NCBI GenBank assembly: GCA_963788505.1
Contig: CAWBGY010000005.1
Coordinates: 992,001-1,056,000, forward strand
DNA length: 64,000 nucleotides
Reading direction: 5' to 3'
Origin: JAIQFF01 sp963788505
Lineage (GTDB): Bacteria; Acidobacteriota; Terriglobia; Terriglobales; Acidobacteriaceae
Below are positions 8,648 through 17,011 of the stretch, in pieces (position 1 is the stretch's first letter; each line of letters starts with the position of its first letter). The position numbers were made by a program, and so were the translations under genes. The notes below the pieces were generated by a model. It did no database searches and was not told the origin of the DNA. It worked only from the letters and a program-made list of their open reading frames with translations.

Positions 8648-8772
8648 ATGAAATGCCTCTATTGCATTAGATGCGTGCGGAGAGGGTGTAGATGCTGAGG
8701 CGGGCGGGTCAATGGCTTGTGTCACTTGCGGCTACAAAACAGCCGCCTGGTCGGACCGATGAAGGGGAAGGA

Positions 8773-8811
8773 CGGGTGGCCCACTCAAGCCCGGCTTTGG
8801 CTTGAGCGGGG
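8773..8811 (-). repeat. palindromic interspersed repeat, inverted copy 5
   Basis: On the minus strand this reads CCCGCTCAAGCC-AAAGCC-GGGCTTGAGTGGG followed by CCACCC, the same family in the opposite orientation and without the long upstream part. Confidence 0.75.
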
Positions 8812-8897
8812 AGGTTCATATCTCCGCGACTCTGTCATCCCGACCGGAACAGATCATCGCAAAGCGATGATCTGTGAAGTGGAGGGACCTGCTGCTG

Positions 8898-9034
8898 TAA
8901 CGTTATGCGGCTGTGAGGGACGCTGGAGATCGAGTCGGAATAGACGACACGAAAACACGAAGGAGAATCAGCAAGACTCTGTCCAGCTGCAGGACTGTCC
9001 CACTCAAGCCAAAATCGGGCTTGAATGGGCCACC
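8898..9034 (+). repeat. palindromic interspersed repeat, copy 4 (long form)
   Basis: Shares both the upstream GGAGATCGAGTCGGAATAGA-type stretch and the CACTCAAGCC/GGCTTGAATG palindrome with the copy at 7978-8114. It ends about 200 bases before the protease gene. Confidence 0.8.
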
Positions 9035-9071
9035 CGCCGGTTTCGCCTGACCCGGACGGGGGATGCGTTTG

Positions 9072-9140
9072 CGCGGGCGAGTCGCCCGCGACCACATGGG
9101 CATGGATGTCCCCTTGATGGGCATGGATGTCCCCTGTCTC
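9072..9140. repeat. CGCGGGCGA hairpin with repeated GGGCATGGATGTCCCC words
   Basis: CGCGGGCGA (9072-9080) and TCGCCCGCG (9082-9090) form a hairpin, followed by two copies of GGGCATGGATGTCCCC. The same hairpin plus GGGCATGGATGTCC is found near 7117-7195. Confidence 0.7.
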
Positions 9141-9242
9141 TCCAAAGAACGGAGAGACGAGGACGGGGCACCGCTAATCTCCTACATCCTTGCGGCCCGG
9201 CTCTTCATCCAATAGGACACCTGCGTCACGGAGCAAATTCGC

Positions 9243-10724
9243 ATGTCTAGTGCGTTTGTGTCTGGCCAAGCGTTCCGCGTTCGGGCCGCAATTCTTTTGC
9301 TGTTCTTTGCAACCGGTTTGAGCCTTGCGCAACAGCCCGCGAATACGGCGCAGGCCAAGACGTCCGACAATCTGCAGTCTTCCGACAACCCGGACATCCT
9401 GCGACAGATGAACAGTGCGTTGGAAGCGCTGGCCGCGAAAGTCTCTCCCGCGGTGGTGCAGATCCAGACGACGGGTTACGGACCGCTGACCGAAGGGGAC
9501 AACGACCGGGGGCGGACCGCGTTGATTGTCCGCCAGCACGCGGTGGGTTCGGGAGTCATCGTGGACGCGAGCGGTTACATCATGACCAACGCCCATGTGG
9601 TGGAAGGGGCGCAGCGTATTCGCGTGGCCTTACCGATGTCCACGACCGCATCACCGGGCAACACGCCCGCGGGCAAACGTCAGATCATGGACGCCAAGCT
9701 CATTGGAGTTCACAAGGAGAGTGACCTGGCGTTGCTCAAGATTGACGGGACCAATCTGCCCACGCTCTCGCTGGAAGGACCGCAAGCGCTGCGGGTGGGG
9801 CAGATGGTGCTGGCGGTGGGCAGTCCCGAGGGTCTGCAGAATTCGGTCACGATGGGCGTGGTCAGCGCGGTGGCGCGCCAGGCCGATCCCACAAAATCCC
9901 TGAATTACGTTCAGACCGACGCGCCCATCAATCCCGGCAATAGCGGTGGCCCGCTGGTGGATATGAATGGCTATGTGGTGGGTCTCAACACGTTCATTCT
10001 GAGTCAGAGCGGAGGGAGCGAAGGCCTGGGCTTTGCCATTCCGGCGCGCGTGGTCAACTTTGTGTATCACAGCCTGCGCAAGTATGGGCACGTACATCAC
10101 ATTGAGATCGGGGCGGGAGCGCAGGAGATCACTCCGACTCTGGCGGATGGCCTGGGGCTGCCGCAATCCTGGGGCGTGATCGTTGATGACGTTACGCCTG
10201 GAGGCCCCGCGGCTTCGGCCGGCCTGCAGGTAGAGGACATCGTGGTCAGCGCGGACGACCGACCGATCGAAACCATGTCGGCGCTCACCGCCGCCACCTA
10301 TCTTCATAGCACCGCCCGCCCGCTGAAGCTGGACATTCTGCGCGGCACAAACAAGATGACCCTCTATGTCACGGCGGTTGAAAAGCACGACCAGATGGAC
10401 TTGCTCATGGACGCCACCGATCCCGCCAAGAGCCTGGTGGCGCAGCTGGGAGTGCTGGTCGTGGACCTCACCGATCAGCTTCGTGCTGCAATTGGAGCGA
10501 CCCGCATTCCCGGCGGAGTCGTGGTGGTGGGTCGCGCCGCCAACCTTATTGTGACGGACAGCGGCCTGCAGACCGGGGACATTATCCACGCGCTGAACAC
10601 CAAGCCGATTGATTCGGTGGAAACGCTGCGTCGTCTTGTGGGTGAGCTCAAGCCGGCGGCTGCGGTGGTTTTGCAGATTGAGCGGGATGGGGGATTGCAG
10701 TATTTGGCGTTTGAGATGGAGTAG
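9243..10724 (+). CDS. S1C-family serine protease with two PDZ domains (HtrA/DegP-like)
   Basis: A 493-residue periplasmic protease/chaperone. The N-terminus carries a signal peptide (AAILLLFFATGLSLAQ). The trypsin-like catalytic triad is visible: H118 in MTNAHVVEG, D161 in SDLALLKI and S234 in NPGNSGGPLV. Two PDZ domains follow, around residues 280-380 (SWGVIVDDVTPGGPAASAGL) and 395-490 (GDIIHALNTKPIDSVETL). HtrA proteins degrade or refold damaged envelope proteins, with the PDZ domains binding exposed C-termini. The start ATG 9243 lies just after the repeat cluster. The GNAT gene downstream is on the same strand. Confidence 0.93.
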   Translation: MSSAFVSGQAFRVRAAILLLFFATGLSLAQQPANTAQAKTSDNLQSSDNPDILRQMNSALEALAAKVSPAVVQIQTTGYGPLTEGDNDRGRTALIVRQHAVGSGVIVDASGYIMTNAHVVEGAQRIRVALPMSTTASPGNTPAGKRQIMDAKLIGVHKESDLALLKIDGTNLPTLSLEGPQALRVGQMVLAVGSPEGLQNSVTMGVVSAVARQADPTKSLNYVQTDAPINPGNSGGPLVDMNGYVVGLNTFILSQSGGSEGLGFAIPARVVNFVYHSLRKYGHVHHIEIGAGAQEITPTLADGLGLPQSWGVIVDDVTPGGPAASAGLQVEDIVVSADDRPIETMSALTAATYLHSTARPLKLDILRGTNKMTLYVTAVEKHDQMDLLMDATDPAKSLVAQLGVLVVDLTDQLRAAIGATRIPGGVVVVGRAANLIVTDSGLQTGDIIHALNTKPIDSVETLRRLVGELKPAAAVVLQIERDGGLQYLAFEME

Positions 10725-10787
10725 ATGGAGGCGCGAGCGTCCCGCTCGTGCTGCGATCGAAAAGGCGCAGCGGTGGCCAGGGCACAG

Positions 10788-11165
10788 ATGACTGCGGGAA
10801 AAAAACCGCCAACGGGTGATCGTACTATTTATGGAACGCACTGCCGACCAGGGGGACAGCGAATCGTGGCATGGGGAATTCTTGGCCAGAAGGCACAAAC
10901 GCCGCAGAAGGTAACCACGGGCCGCTTCGAGATCGAGCGCGACGGACAGGTGGCCTACCTTGAATACAGCATGACTGGAAAAGTGCTTGGGCTGATTCAT
11001 ACGGAAGTGCCCGACAAATTGCGCGGCCTGGGTCTGGCGTCTTCTCTGGCGGAGACCGCGCTTCAGTATGCCCGGGAAAACAAACTGAAGGTCGACGTGA
11101 TTTGTCCTTCGGTGCTGGACTATCTCGGGAAACATCCGGAATACTCAGACCTGGTTCTGCGCTGA
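10788..11165 (+). CDS. GNAT-type N-acetyltransferase (YjdJ-like small form)
   Basis: The C-terminal 75 residues form a compact GCN5-like acetyltransferase: FEIERDGQVAYLEYSM, then LGLIHTEVPDKLRGLGLASS (acetyl-CoA loop R-G-x-G-x-A), ALQYARENKLKV and LDYLGKHPEY. This short form acetylates unknown small molecules or proteins. The frame is open from 10725, directly after the protease stop; ATG 10788 with a modest AGGG upstream is chosen, giving 125 residues, but a later GTG near 10866 would also leave the domain intact. Confidence 0.75.
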   Translation: MTAGKKPPTGDRTIYGTHCRPGGQRIVAWGILGQKAQTPQKVTTGRFEIERDGQVAYLEYSMTGKVLGLIHTEVPDKLRGLGLASSLAETALQYARENKLKVDVICPSVLDYLGKHPEYSDLVLR

Positions 11166-11204
11166 CCGGGAGACGAGCGCGATTGTTTGGGCGCCACGCG
11201 CAAC

Positions 11205-13913
11205 TTACTGGAAGTTGCTGATCAGGATTACGTCACTGGTGACATCGCCTCGGACCAGGAGCATCTGTTTTCCGTCGCGCGACCAGGCGAAGTTAGCGAT
11301 CCGGTCGGAGGCGAAGTTGGTCACCTGGCGAGCTGGCCCGCCGGACAAGGGTTGTTCCCAGACGTTGGAGGCGCCGTTTTTAACGAGTGCGTACTGCAGC
11401 GCCTTTCCAGAAGGCGACCAGTCCAGGCTACGCGTCCCGAGCGGGACCTGGCTTATGAAGTGCATAGGGCCGCCTGTGGTCGCAACCGTCGCAATTTTAG
11501 GTGTCGGAACTGGGCTGCCTTCCTGGTAGGAAAAGGCAAGCTGGCTCCCGTCGGGCGAGACTCTCAGGGAATTGCCTCCCCCGGCAACGGTCACGAGTGC
11601 GACCGGCTCGCCACCTTCGACCGGCATGCGAAAGATCCGATCCTTGCCGGCGTAGAAGATCCACTTGCCATCGGGCGAGCACTGGGAATCCCCGGCCTCG
11701 GGGTCTTCCTCGGCGACCTGCCTGCCATTCGAACCATCCGCGTCGGCACGCCAGAGTTCCAACTTGCTATCGCGGTAGGAGTCGAAGAGCACGTAGCGGT
11801 CGCCGCAGGCCGAGATGGAACTGATGTTGTGGGCGTCCGGGACAAGAACCGACGGTTGGCTGCCGTCCGAATTCATCAGCCAGATATCCCCATTTGCACT
11901 GGTTCCCAGAACTTTGCCGGATGGGCCGGGCGCGATCACCGTGTAAGCCCGCTCGCCCGAGGTCAGTTGGCGCGCTTGCGATGAATCCCCTGCCGGCGCG
12001 CTCCAGATGTTGAACACACGGGTACGCTGAATCGCGGCCAGGGTTTTGCCATCATGTGTGGCATCCAGGGCCGCGGTGTAGTCCGAAAGATCGTTGGTGA
12101 AGTGATGAAGCTCGCCGCTGGGATAGTCGATGCTTTGCAGTTGGCCCCGGCCCAGGGTCGATTCCGCCACCGCGGCGATGAGAGAGTTGCCGTCAGGCAT
12201 CCAGACCGACCGCCCAACAGCTCTCCCACCTGCGGAGAACAACGTGCGTACGCGGCCGTCAGCCAGGTTGATCGCATTCAACTGCCAAACGGCGTTGCTG
12301 CCCACGCCCAGCGTGGGTGCGGCGAGGGTCTTGCCGTCCGGGGACCAGGTAGCGCCGAATATGAATCCCGCATAAGCCGGGAGCGAGGCCGCCAGCCGTG
12401 GCCCGCTGCCATCTGCCTGCGCGGTCCAGATTTCAATCACGCTGCGGTCAGGAACGCCGCGCTCGAAGACGAAGTGGCTGCCATCGGGTGAAAAGTCGAC
12501 GGAAGAATCGATGTCACGAATCAGCTGCCGCGGCGAACCTCCGAGCACCGGCATTTGATAGAGGTAGCGGTAGTTCTCCGTGCTCTTGTCCGAACGTACG
12601 AAATAGATGTAGTTGCCGTCCGGAGAGAAACTGAGTCCCGGGATTTCGACCACATCGGGGGCGAGCACCTGCACGTCGCTCTTGGTGGCGACGTTGCGCA
12701 CCCACAGACTCTGCTTCTCCCCATCCCGCATGGCATAGACGATGTAGCGGCCGTCGGGCGAAATCGCGACCTGGTTGGCTTTGCCGTTTTCCGTCAACTT
12801 CGTGATCTGCATGTTTTGCAGATTGAAGCCGCGCGGCCGGGTGAGCAGCTTGTAAGCGCCAAATCCGGCCGCCGCGAGTACGACCGCAACCGCAGCGGCG
12901 ATGGCCAGCCTGGGCAGACCCTTTTTTGCAGGCGCTACCGGAACTGGCAGAGGCACTGACCTCGAGGACGAAGCGCTGGCTGAGTCTGTCGCGGCCACGC
13001 TCGGGGTGGAGTCATGGGCTGCGACGGCACGCCCTGAAGTGGTGTCGCGCTTGAGGCGCTTCAGGTCGGCGCCGATTTCGGCCGCGCTCTGGTAGCGCAG
13101 CTCACGGTCTTTCTCCAGGGCCTTGTTGATTACCTCTTCCAGCTTGGGAGAGAGATCGGTGTTGACGCGCACCGCCGGAGTGGGCTCGCGATTCAGGATG
13201 GCATCGAAGATAACGGCCGAGGTATCGCCGCGGAAAGGGACGATGCCTGTACCCATCTCGTACAGAACAGCTCCAAAGGAAAACAGGTCGCTGCGGGCAT
13301 CGAGTTCCTTGCCCTTGGCCTGCTCCGGCGACATATACGCCACCGTGCCGATGGCCGTACCGGGACTGGTCAGATACTCCTGGCCAATGCCGGTCGTGGC
13401 CTGGGTCAGGGAGCCTGCCGGAGCGGCAGGATTGACCGCCGTCGATGTGACTTTTGCCAGGCCGAAGTCGAGAATTTTGGCGTGTCCGCGCTTGGTGACG
13501 AAGATGTTGGCGGGCTTGATGTCGCGATGGACGATGCCTTCGCTATGGGCGGCATCGAGGGCGTCGGCGATCTCGATCGCCAGGCCGAGCAGCACATCCA
13601 TTTCCAGCGGACGGCCGGCGATGCGATGCTTGAGGGTCAAGCCGTCCAGGTACTCCATGGCAATGAAGGCCTGGCCATTCTCTTCGCCAATGTCGTAGAT
13701 GGTGCAGATGTTGGGGTGGTTCAGGGCGGACGCCGCCTTGGCCTCACGCCGGAAGCGCTCCAATGCCTGACGATCCTGAGCCACGTCTTCCGGCAGGAAT
13801 TTGAGAGCGACGAAACGATCGAGCCGGGTGTCTTCGGCCTTGTAAACGACACCCATGCCGCCGCCGCCCAGCTTTTCAACAATGCGGTAGTGGGAGATCG
13901 TTTGGCCGATCAT
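11205..13913 (-). CDS. transmembrane Ser/Thr protein kinase with TolB/WD40-like beta-propeller
   Basis: A 902-residue receptor-like kinase. Residues 1-270 are a PknB-type kinase: glycine loop GGGGMGVVYKAED, VALKF lysine, HRDIKPANIF catalytic loop and DFGLAK, then the APE-like SPEQAKGKELDARSDLF segment. A Ser/Ala-rich linker and one membrane helix (LAIAAAVAVVLAAAGFGAY, about 335-353) lead to an extracytoplasmic propeller with repeated SPDG blades (ISPDGRYIVYA, FSPDGNYIYFV, WSPDGKTLAAP, CSPDGKWIFYA, VSPDGSQLAFS, WSRDGKQMLLV). Such kinases are abundant in Acidobacteriota; ligands are unknown. It is convergent with the GNAT gene. Confidence 0.93.
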   Translation of the reverse strand: MIGQTISHYRIVEKLGGGGMGVVYKAEDTRLDRFVALKFLPEDVAQDRQALERFRREAKAASALNHPNICTIYDIGEENGQAFIAMEYLDGLTLKHRIAGRPLEMDVLLGLAIEIADALDAAHSEGIVHRDIKPANIFVTKRGHAKILDFGLAKVTSTAVNPAAPAGSLTQATTGIGQEYLTSPGTAIGTVAYMSPEQAKGKELDARSDLFSFGAVLYEMGTGIVPFRGDTSAVIFDAILNREPTPAVRVNTDLSPKLEEVINKALEKDRELRYQSAAEIGADLKRLKRDTTSGRAVAAHDSTPSVAATDSASASSSRSVPLPVPVAPAKKGLPRLAIAAAVAVVLAAAGFGAYKLLTRPRGFNLQNMQITKLTENGKANQVAISPDGRYIVYAMRDGEKQSLWVRNVATKSDVQVLAPDVVEIPGLSFSPDGNYIYFVRSDKSTENYRYLYQMPVLGGSPRQLIRDIDSSVDFSPDGSHFVFERGVPDRSVIEIWTAQADGSGPRLAASLPAYAGFIFGATWSPDGKTLAAPTLGVGSNAVWQLNAINLADGRVRTLFSAGGRAVGRSVWMPDGNSLIAAVAESTLGRGQLQSIDYPSGELHHFTNDLSDYTAALDATHDGKTLAAIQRTRVFNIWSAPAGDSSQARQLTSGERAYTVIAPGPSGKVLGTSANGDIWLMNSDGSQPSVLVPDAHNISSISACGDRYVLFDSYRDSKLELWRADADGSNGRQVAEEDPEAGDSQCSPDGKWIFYAGKDRIFRMPVEGGEPVALVTVAGGGNSLRVSPDGSQLAFSYQEGSPVPTPKIATVATTGGPMHFISQVPLGTRSLDWSPSGKALQYALVKNGASNVWEQPLSGGPARQVTNFASDRIANFAWSRDGKQMLLVRGDVTSDVILISNFQ

Positions 13914-14113
13914 TCTTGGGGATCGTTCTTGGGCGATCGTCGACGGAGCGATAATTCTGCGCCCATCTTAGGCGGACATCCAGGGCAAGTCAATGTAAGC
14001 GCGAGAAAGGAAAGGGAGGGGTCCAGAGCGCTCCCCTTACTTGAGCTGAGCGACGTTGCGCGGGCGTGAAGTTGGAGTTGAATTGACGCTGAGGCACCCG
14101 GGCTTAGAGCTTT

Positions 14114-14196
14114 GTTGGGCTCGTTGGCGATAAATCGCGATAACGCTCATCGACAAGGGGTCTTGAGTGCTAACGCTGGGTCACGCCAATCCCTCA
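14114..14196. repeat. diverged dispersed repeat sharing AAATCGCGATA and CAATCCCT
   Basis: TTGGCGATAAATCGCGATAA followed by CTCAT.GAC and ending in CAATCCCT resembles 15010-15090; a partial third copy lies at 17519-17550. All three follow the 3' end of a small gene. Confidence 0.45.
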
Positions 14197-14598
14197 TTTG
14201 CATTTACACCAAGGGGTTCGCCTCGTCGCCTCGTTCAAGCCAATGCCCTGATATCCGTCATATGCCATGCAGAGGTCAGTGCTCTTGTACTCCGAAAATA
14301 GGAACCAAACAGATTCTACGGATTTGCCACGTGAGTCGATAACCGCGAGAAGGTGCCGTTCACTAAGGTCCAGATTCTCAATCTTGAGACCGTTTCTCTG
14401 CGGCCACGGCACAGTCGGGCGCTTGTCAATCTTGACGCGGAGGCCACCGGAACTGACCTCACCAGTGGGAGGAATCACCTGCCCCCGAAACGGAGTGGCA
14501 GCCCTCGCTGCCACGCAAACAGTTCCGCCGCCCGCCTGCGCCGTTGCGATCTGACAAAAAACTGCAAGAAGAGCCAATCCAAGGAGAATGGTTTTCAC
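14194..14598 (-). CDS. small secreted hypothetical protein
   Basis: Starts at GTG 14598 behind a strong GGGAGG. The 134-residue product begins MKTILLGLALLAVFCQIATA, a clear signal peptide, and continues with SSGGLRVKIDKRP and LDLSERHLLAVIDSRGKSVESVWFLFSE, a small beta-rich exported domain with a terminal CKCK. No family is recognised. Neighbours are the Ser/Thr kinase and other short exported proteins. Confidence 0.7.
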   Translation of the reverse strand: MKTILLGLALLAVFCQIATAQAGGGTVCVAARAATPFRGQVIPPTGEVSSGGLRVKIDKRPTVPWPQRNGLKIENLDLSERHLLAVIDSRGKSVESVWFLFSEYKSTDLCMAYDGYQGIGLNEATRRTPWCKCK

Positions 14599-14736
14599 GA
14601 TGCCTCCCTAGGGTGCTTCCCTTGCTGACGCAAACGGGCGGGTGGCCCGCCCTTCCCGTTGACTGGGTTGTGAGTGTAAACGCCTGTTCTCAACAGTAAC
14701 CTTCCGCCAACCCGTTTTTGCGGGTAAAGTGCATCC

Positions 14737-14883
14737 ATGCGTCGCCTGCTTGTCGGCATCTTGCTGCTTTGGATGTTTGGCACGATTTGCACATCGGCAA
14801 AACTGTACGCGGACAAAGCAGACTTTGCCGAAAGGATCAAGAAAAAGCACGCAAACACCGACGTCACGAGATTGCCTGGATAA
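14737..14883 (+). CDS. very small exported or membrane peptide (48 aa)
   Basis: ATG 14737 opens a 48-codon frame: MRRLLVGILLLWMFGTICTS followed by a short charged tail (KADFAERIKKKHANTDVTRL) ending at TAA 14883. The hydrophobic N-terminus is a plausible signal or anchor, but no Shine-Dalgarno is clear and it may be a remnant of a larger gene. Confidence 0.35.
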   Translation: MRRLLVGILLLWMFGTICTSAKLYADKADFAERIKKKHANTDVTRLPG

Positions 14884-15009
14884 TCGCTACCGATGGGGCC
14901 GGACACAGCTAACCTCCTGCCTAGCAAAAGGTCCGAACATCCTCCACCACCTCGCAAGAAAATTCGTCAACAACGACTCAACATCATAGAAGGTAATGGC
15001 TGTAATGAG

Positions 15010-15090
15010 CCAATTGGCGAAAAATCGCGATAGCACTCATTGACCTGGATTGTGGGCATTGCCTAATCGACCGTAGCACGCAATCCCTGG
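15010..15090. repeat. diverged dispersed repeat, second copy
   Basis: GGCGAAAAATCGCGATAGCA, CTCATTGACC and CAATCCCTGG parallel the stretch at 14114-14196. It lies just before the 3' end of the DoxX gene. Confidence 0.45.
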
Positions 15091-15100
15091 TTCGTCGGCT

Positions 15101-15490
15101 TCACGCGGTGCCTAAGGGCCGCCGAAGATATGCGATCAGTAAAGTGATAACAAGCAACAACACGAGAAACGCAGCGGGACGGTGGAGCACCACAGCGTGG
15201 ATAACGATGTGTCCAACCAGCGAAACGGAAAGCACTACGGCTCCGTAGAAAGCCTGCTTTGGAAAGAAAAGCGCAACGGCGCTACCAACCTCCAGGGTTC
15301 CGAGGACGTAACGAAGCCACTGCCCAAAACCAACCTGAGCGAAGAAGTTCACCATCTCCGGAACTCCGGCGAGTTTAGAAACCCCCGCGAAAAGAAAAAG
15401 GCAGCCAAGCAGGACCTGCAAAATCCAAACGACGATGGTCAAAGCTCTGCTCGACGATGCCGAGATCACGCCCAACATTTCTCCCTTCAT
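15101..15490 (-). CDS. DoxX-family membrane protein
   Basis: A 129-residue protein with four predicted membrane helices (VWILQVLLGCLFLFAGVSKL, LRYVLGTLEVGSAVALFF, AFYGAVVLSVSLVGHIVIHA, FLVLLLVITLLIAYL). The motif FAGVSKLAG after helix 1 and the spacing are typical of DoxX/DoxD-like proteins, whose general role is in membrane redox or thiosulfate-related processes; no specific substrate can be given. ATG 15490 is used; an internal ATG at 15478 has the better ribosome-binding sequence (AAGGGAGA). Confidence 0.8.
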   Translation of the reverse strand: MKGEMLGVISASSSRALTIVVWILQVLLGCLFLFAGVSKLAGVPEMVNFFAQVGFGQWLRYVLGTLEVGSAVALFFPKQAFYGAVVLSVSLVGHIVIHAVVLHRPAAFLVLLLVITLLIAYLRRPLGTA

Positions 15491-15643
15491 GCCGATCCGA
15501 TCAATCGACCTTAGACGCAACCACACTTATGGGCGCTATGGTACAGCCTGAGCAGCTGCGCATCCTGCCGATCCTTCTTCTACTCGCGCTTCTACTCGCG
15601 AACTCGTTTTGTGGGTACCTCCGCCGCGCCCCCGATCCACAAC

Positions 15644-15853
15644 TCAAACTGAAAGTTGCTCAGCAGGCGCTCGAACCGGGATGTCAGGGTGGGTCACGCC
15701 GGTCAGGTCTAAGATAATCTTTTTCTGCTGCTCACGCACCAGGCCGTCAACGGCCCATTCCAGATGCTTCGAGTCCCTGCCGATCGTGATTCTTCCGACT
15801 GCCTCCAGGACAACAATGTCAGGTTGCAAGCGCTTGGTCTGAATCTCCAGCAT
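15644..15853 (-). pseudogene. truncated STAS-domain (anti-anti-sigma) gene
   Basis: A ribosome-binding GAAGGGAGC precedes ATG 15853. The first 52 residues (PDIVVLEAVGRITIGRDSKH, then KKIILDLTGVTH) match the STAS fold of SpoIIAA-like anti-sigma-factor antagonists up to the strand before the phosphorylatable serine. The usual D-S-x-G motif and the last two helices are missing; the frame ends after a short unrelated tail. Normal length is about 110 residues, so this is probably inactive. Confidence 0.65.
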
Positions 15854-15886
15854 AAGCCAAGCTCCCTTCTGATGTTTGAACCGCTC

Positions 15887-16123
15887 TTAACGGAAACCGC
15901 TGAACATGACTACGTCCATATGGTTGTAAGGGGCGCGAGTGATCGCGAATTTCTTTCCATCTCTTGACCATGCATAGGCGAGCACCACACCTGGCTCCGA
16001 ATTGAAATGGGTCAACTGCACCGCAGCGGCGCCACTCAGGAGCTGCATGTACACGTTCTGCAAAATACCAGTCGTATTGTGCACGTAAGTGAGGGCATGC
16101 CCGTCCGGGCCACCGGCCCTGCG
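15887..16123 (-). pseudogene. remnant of a kinase-associated beta-propeller C-terminus
   Basis: The minus strand reads DGHALTYVHNTTGILQNVYM, then AVQLTHFNSEPGVVLAYAWS and RDGKKFAITRAPYNHMDVVM before the stop. This is the last one and a half blades of the TolB-like propeller found in kinases such as the one at 11205 (compare FAWSRDGKQMLLVRGD). No kinase domain or start precedes it, and the upstream end abuts the 73-bp tandem duplication. Confidence 0.6.
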
Positions 16124-16268
16124 ATGGATAGTTATGCGACGATTGAGACATATGTCCGTCTCATCTAAACCCCGCAACATAGGCAAATGGCCAGAGATGG
16201 ATAGTTATGCGACGATTGAGGCATATGTCCGTCTCATCTAAACCCCGCAACATAGGCAAATGGCCAGA
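16123..16268. repeat. 73-bp tandem duplication, two copies, one mismatch
   Basis: Copy one (16123-16195) and copy two (16196-16268) are identical except for one base in the GAGACATA/GAGGCATA word. The unit contains two ATG codons and forms the first 20 codons of the gene downstream; because 73 is not a multiple of three, the first copy is in another frame. Confidence 0.9.
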
Positions 16269-16926
16269 GGTCGTTGCCGTCGTCACCGTTGTTGTGTTCG
16301 CCCTGGCTACGAAAAAGGAAAACTTATATGCGTCCGAACCGCATTTTTCCACACGGGAAGGCAGAATTATCCGAATGCAGCCGTCGGGAGCGCACTTCCA
16401 GATTCCACAGGACTGGGAGGGACTCTATATCGAGCGGAACGAGCTTCGGGAAGTTAGAAAAGGTAAGGGGGAGTGGAACACCGAGTACACAACAGTGGTA
16501 AACGCTGCACTTCCATTTTCTGATTGTTCTGTTCAGGCAGGAAGATGGAGCTCGGACAGCGCTGCTGGTGTAACGGTACGTGGATATGTCTTGAGTCGCA
16601 GTGCCGCCGACGTCCAAAACAGGATAGCGACGAAAGCTATGAGAGCCGCCAAAGAGCTCCCAAGCCAGTTCATTCGTAACGTATCAGCCACGAAAGAAGA
16701 ATTAGCAGGATGGCACCGAGTCCTGATTGCCTATGATGTGTGGTACTACGACTATGGAGGACGGGCCAACATCGATTTTTATACCACGGAAAAGAATGGC
16801 TCCACGATTGCACTTGTCTTTATGTACAGGAGCCCGAGCAACTGGAACGGGCAGATGCCATTGGACCCTGAGGCGCTCAAGGAGTCTGCAACCGTCAAGC
16901 AGGTTCTACAGTCGTTCTCGTGGTAA
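16225..16926 (+). CDS. membrane-anchored or secreted hypothetical protein
   Basis: ATG 16225 (or 16207, same frame) opens a 233-residue protein. A hydrophobic segment (PEVVAVVTVVVFALA) near residues 14-28 suggests a signal anchor, followed by a soluble domain with GAHFQIPQDWEGLYIERNEL, VNAALPFSDCSVQAGRW and AYDVWYYDYGGRANIDFYTT. I do not recognise a family. Its start lies inside the second copy of a 73-bp duplication, so translation initiation signals are doubled upstream. Confidence 0.65.
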   Translation: MSVSSKPRNIGKWPEVVAVVTVVVFALATKKENLYASEPHFSTREGRIIRMQPSGAHFQIPQDWEGLYIERNELREVRKGKGEWNTEYTTVVNAALPFSDCSVQAGRWSSDSAAGVTVRGYVLSRSAADVQNRIATKAMRAAKELPSQFIRNVSATKEELAGWHRVLIAYDVWYYDYGGRANIDFYTTEKNGSTIALVFMYRSPSNWNGQMPLDPEALKESATVKQVLQSFSW

Positions 16927-16929
16927 TAG

Positions 16930-16977
16930 CTGGGTGCCCCACTCATTCGCGGTTTTTGCGAATGAGTGGGCACCCGG
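16930..16977. repeat. GTGCCCCACTCATTCGC palindrome
   Basis: GTGCCCCACTCATTCGC and GCGAATGAGTGGGCAC form a 16-bp stem with one bulged C around GGTTTTT, directly after the stop at 16926. It resembles the island repeats in design (CCCACTCA arms) but not in arm sequence. Confidence 0.75.
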
Positions 16978-17011
16978 CAACTCACTCAGTTTCCAGAAGC
17001 ACAATCTCAAT

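Noticed and set aside
2583..9034. CRISPR array
   Set aside because: The repeats are far apart, palindromic and separated by genes, not by uniform spacers; no cas gene is seen.
9651..11135. 494-codon open frame antisense to the protease gene
   Set aside because: Composition is that of a GC-rich shadow frame with no family motif; the opposite strand carries the S1C protease triad.
14167..14176. GAGTGCTAA half of a CIRCE-like operator
   Set aside because: No TTAGCACTC partner lies nine bases upstream and no heat-shock gene follows.
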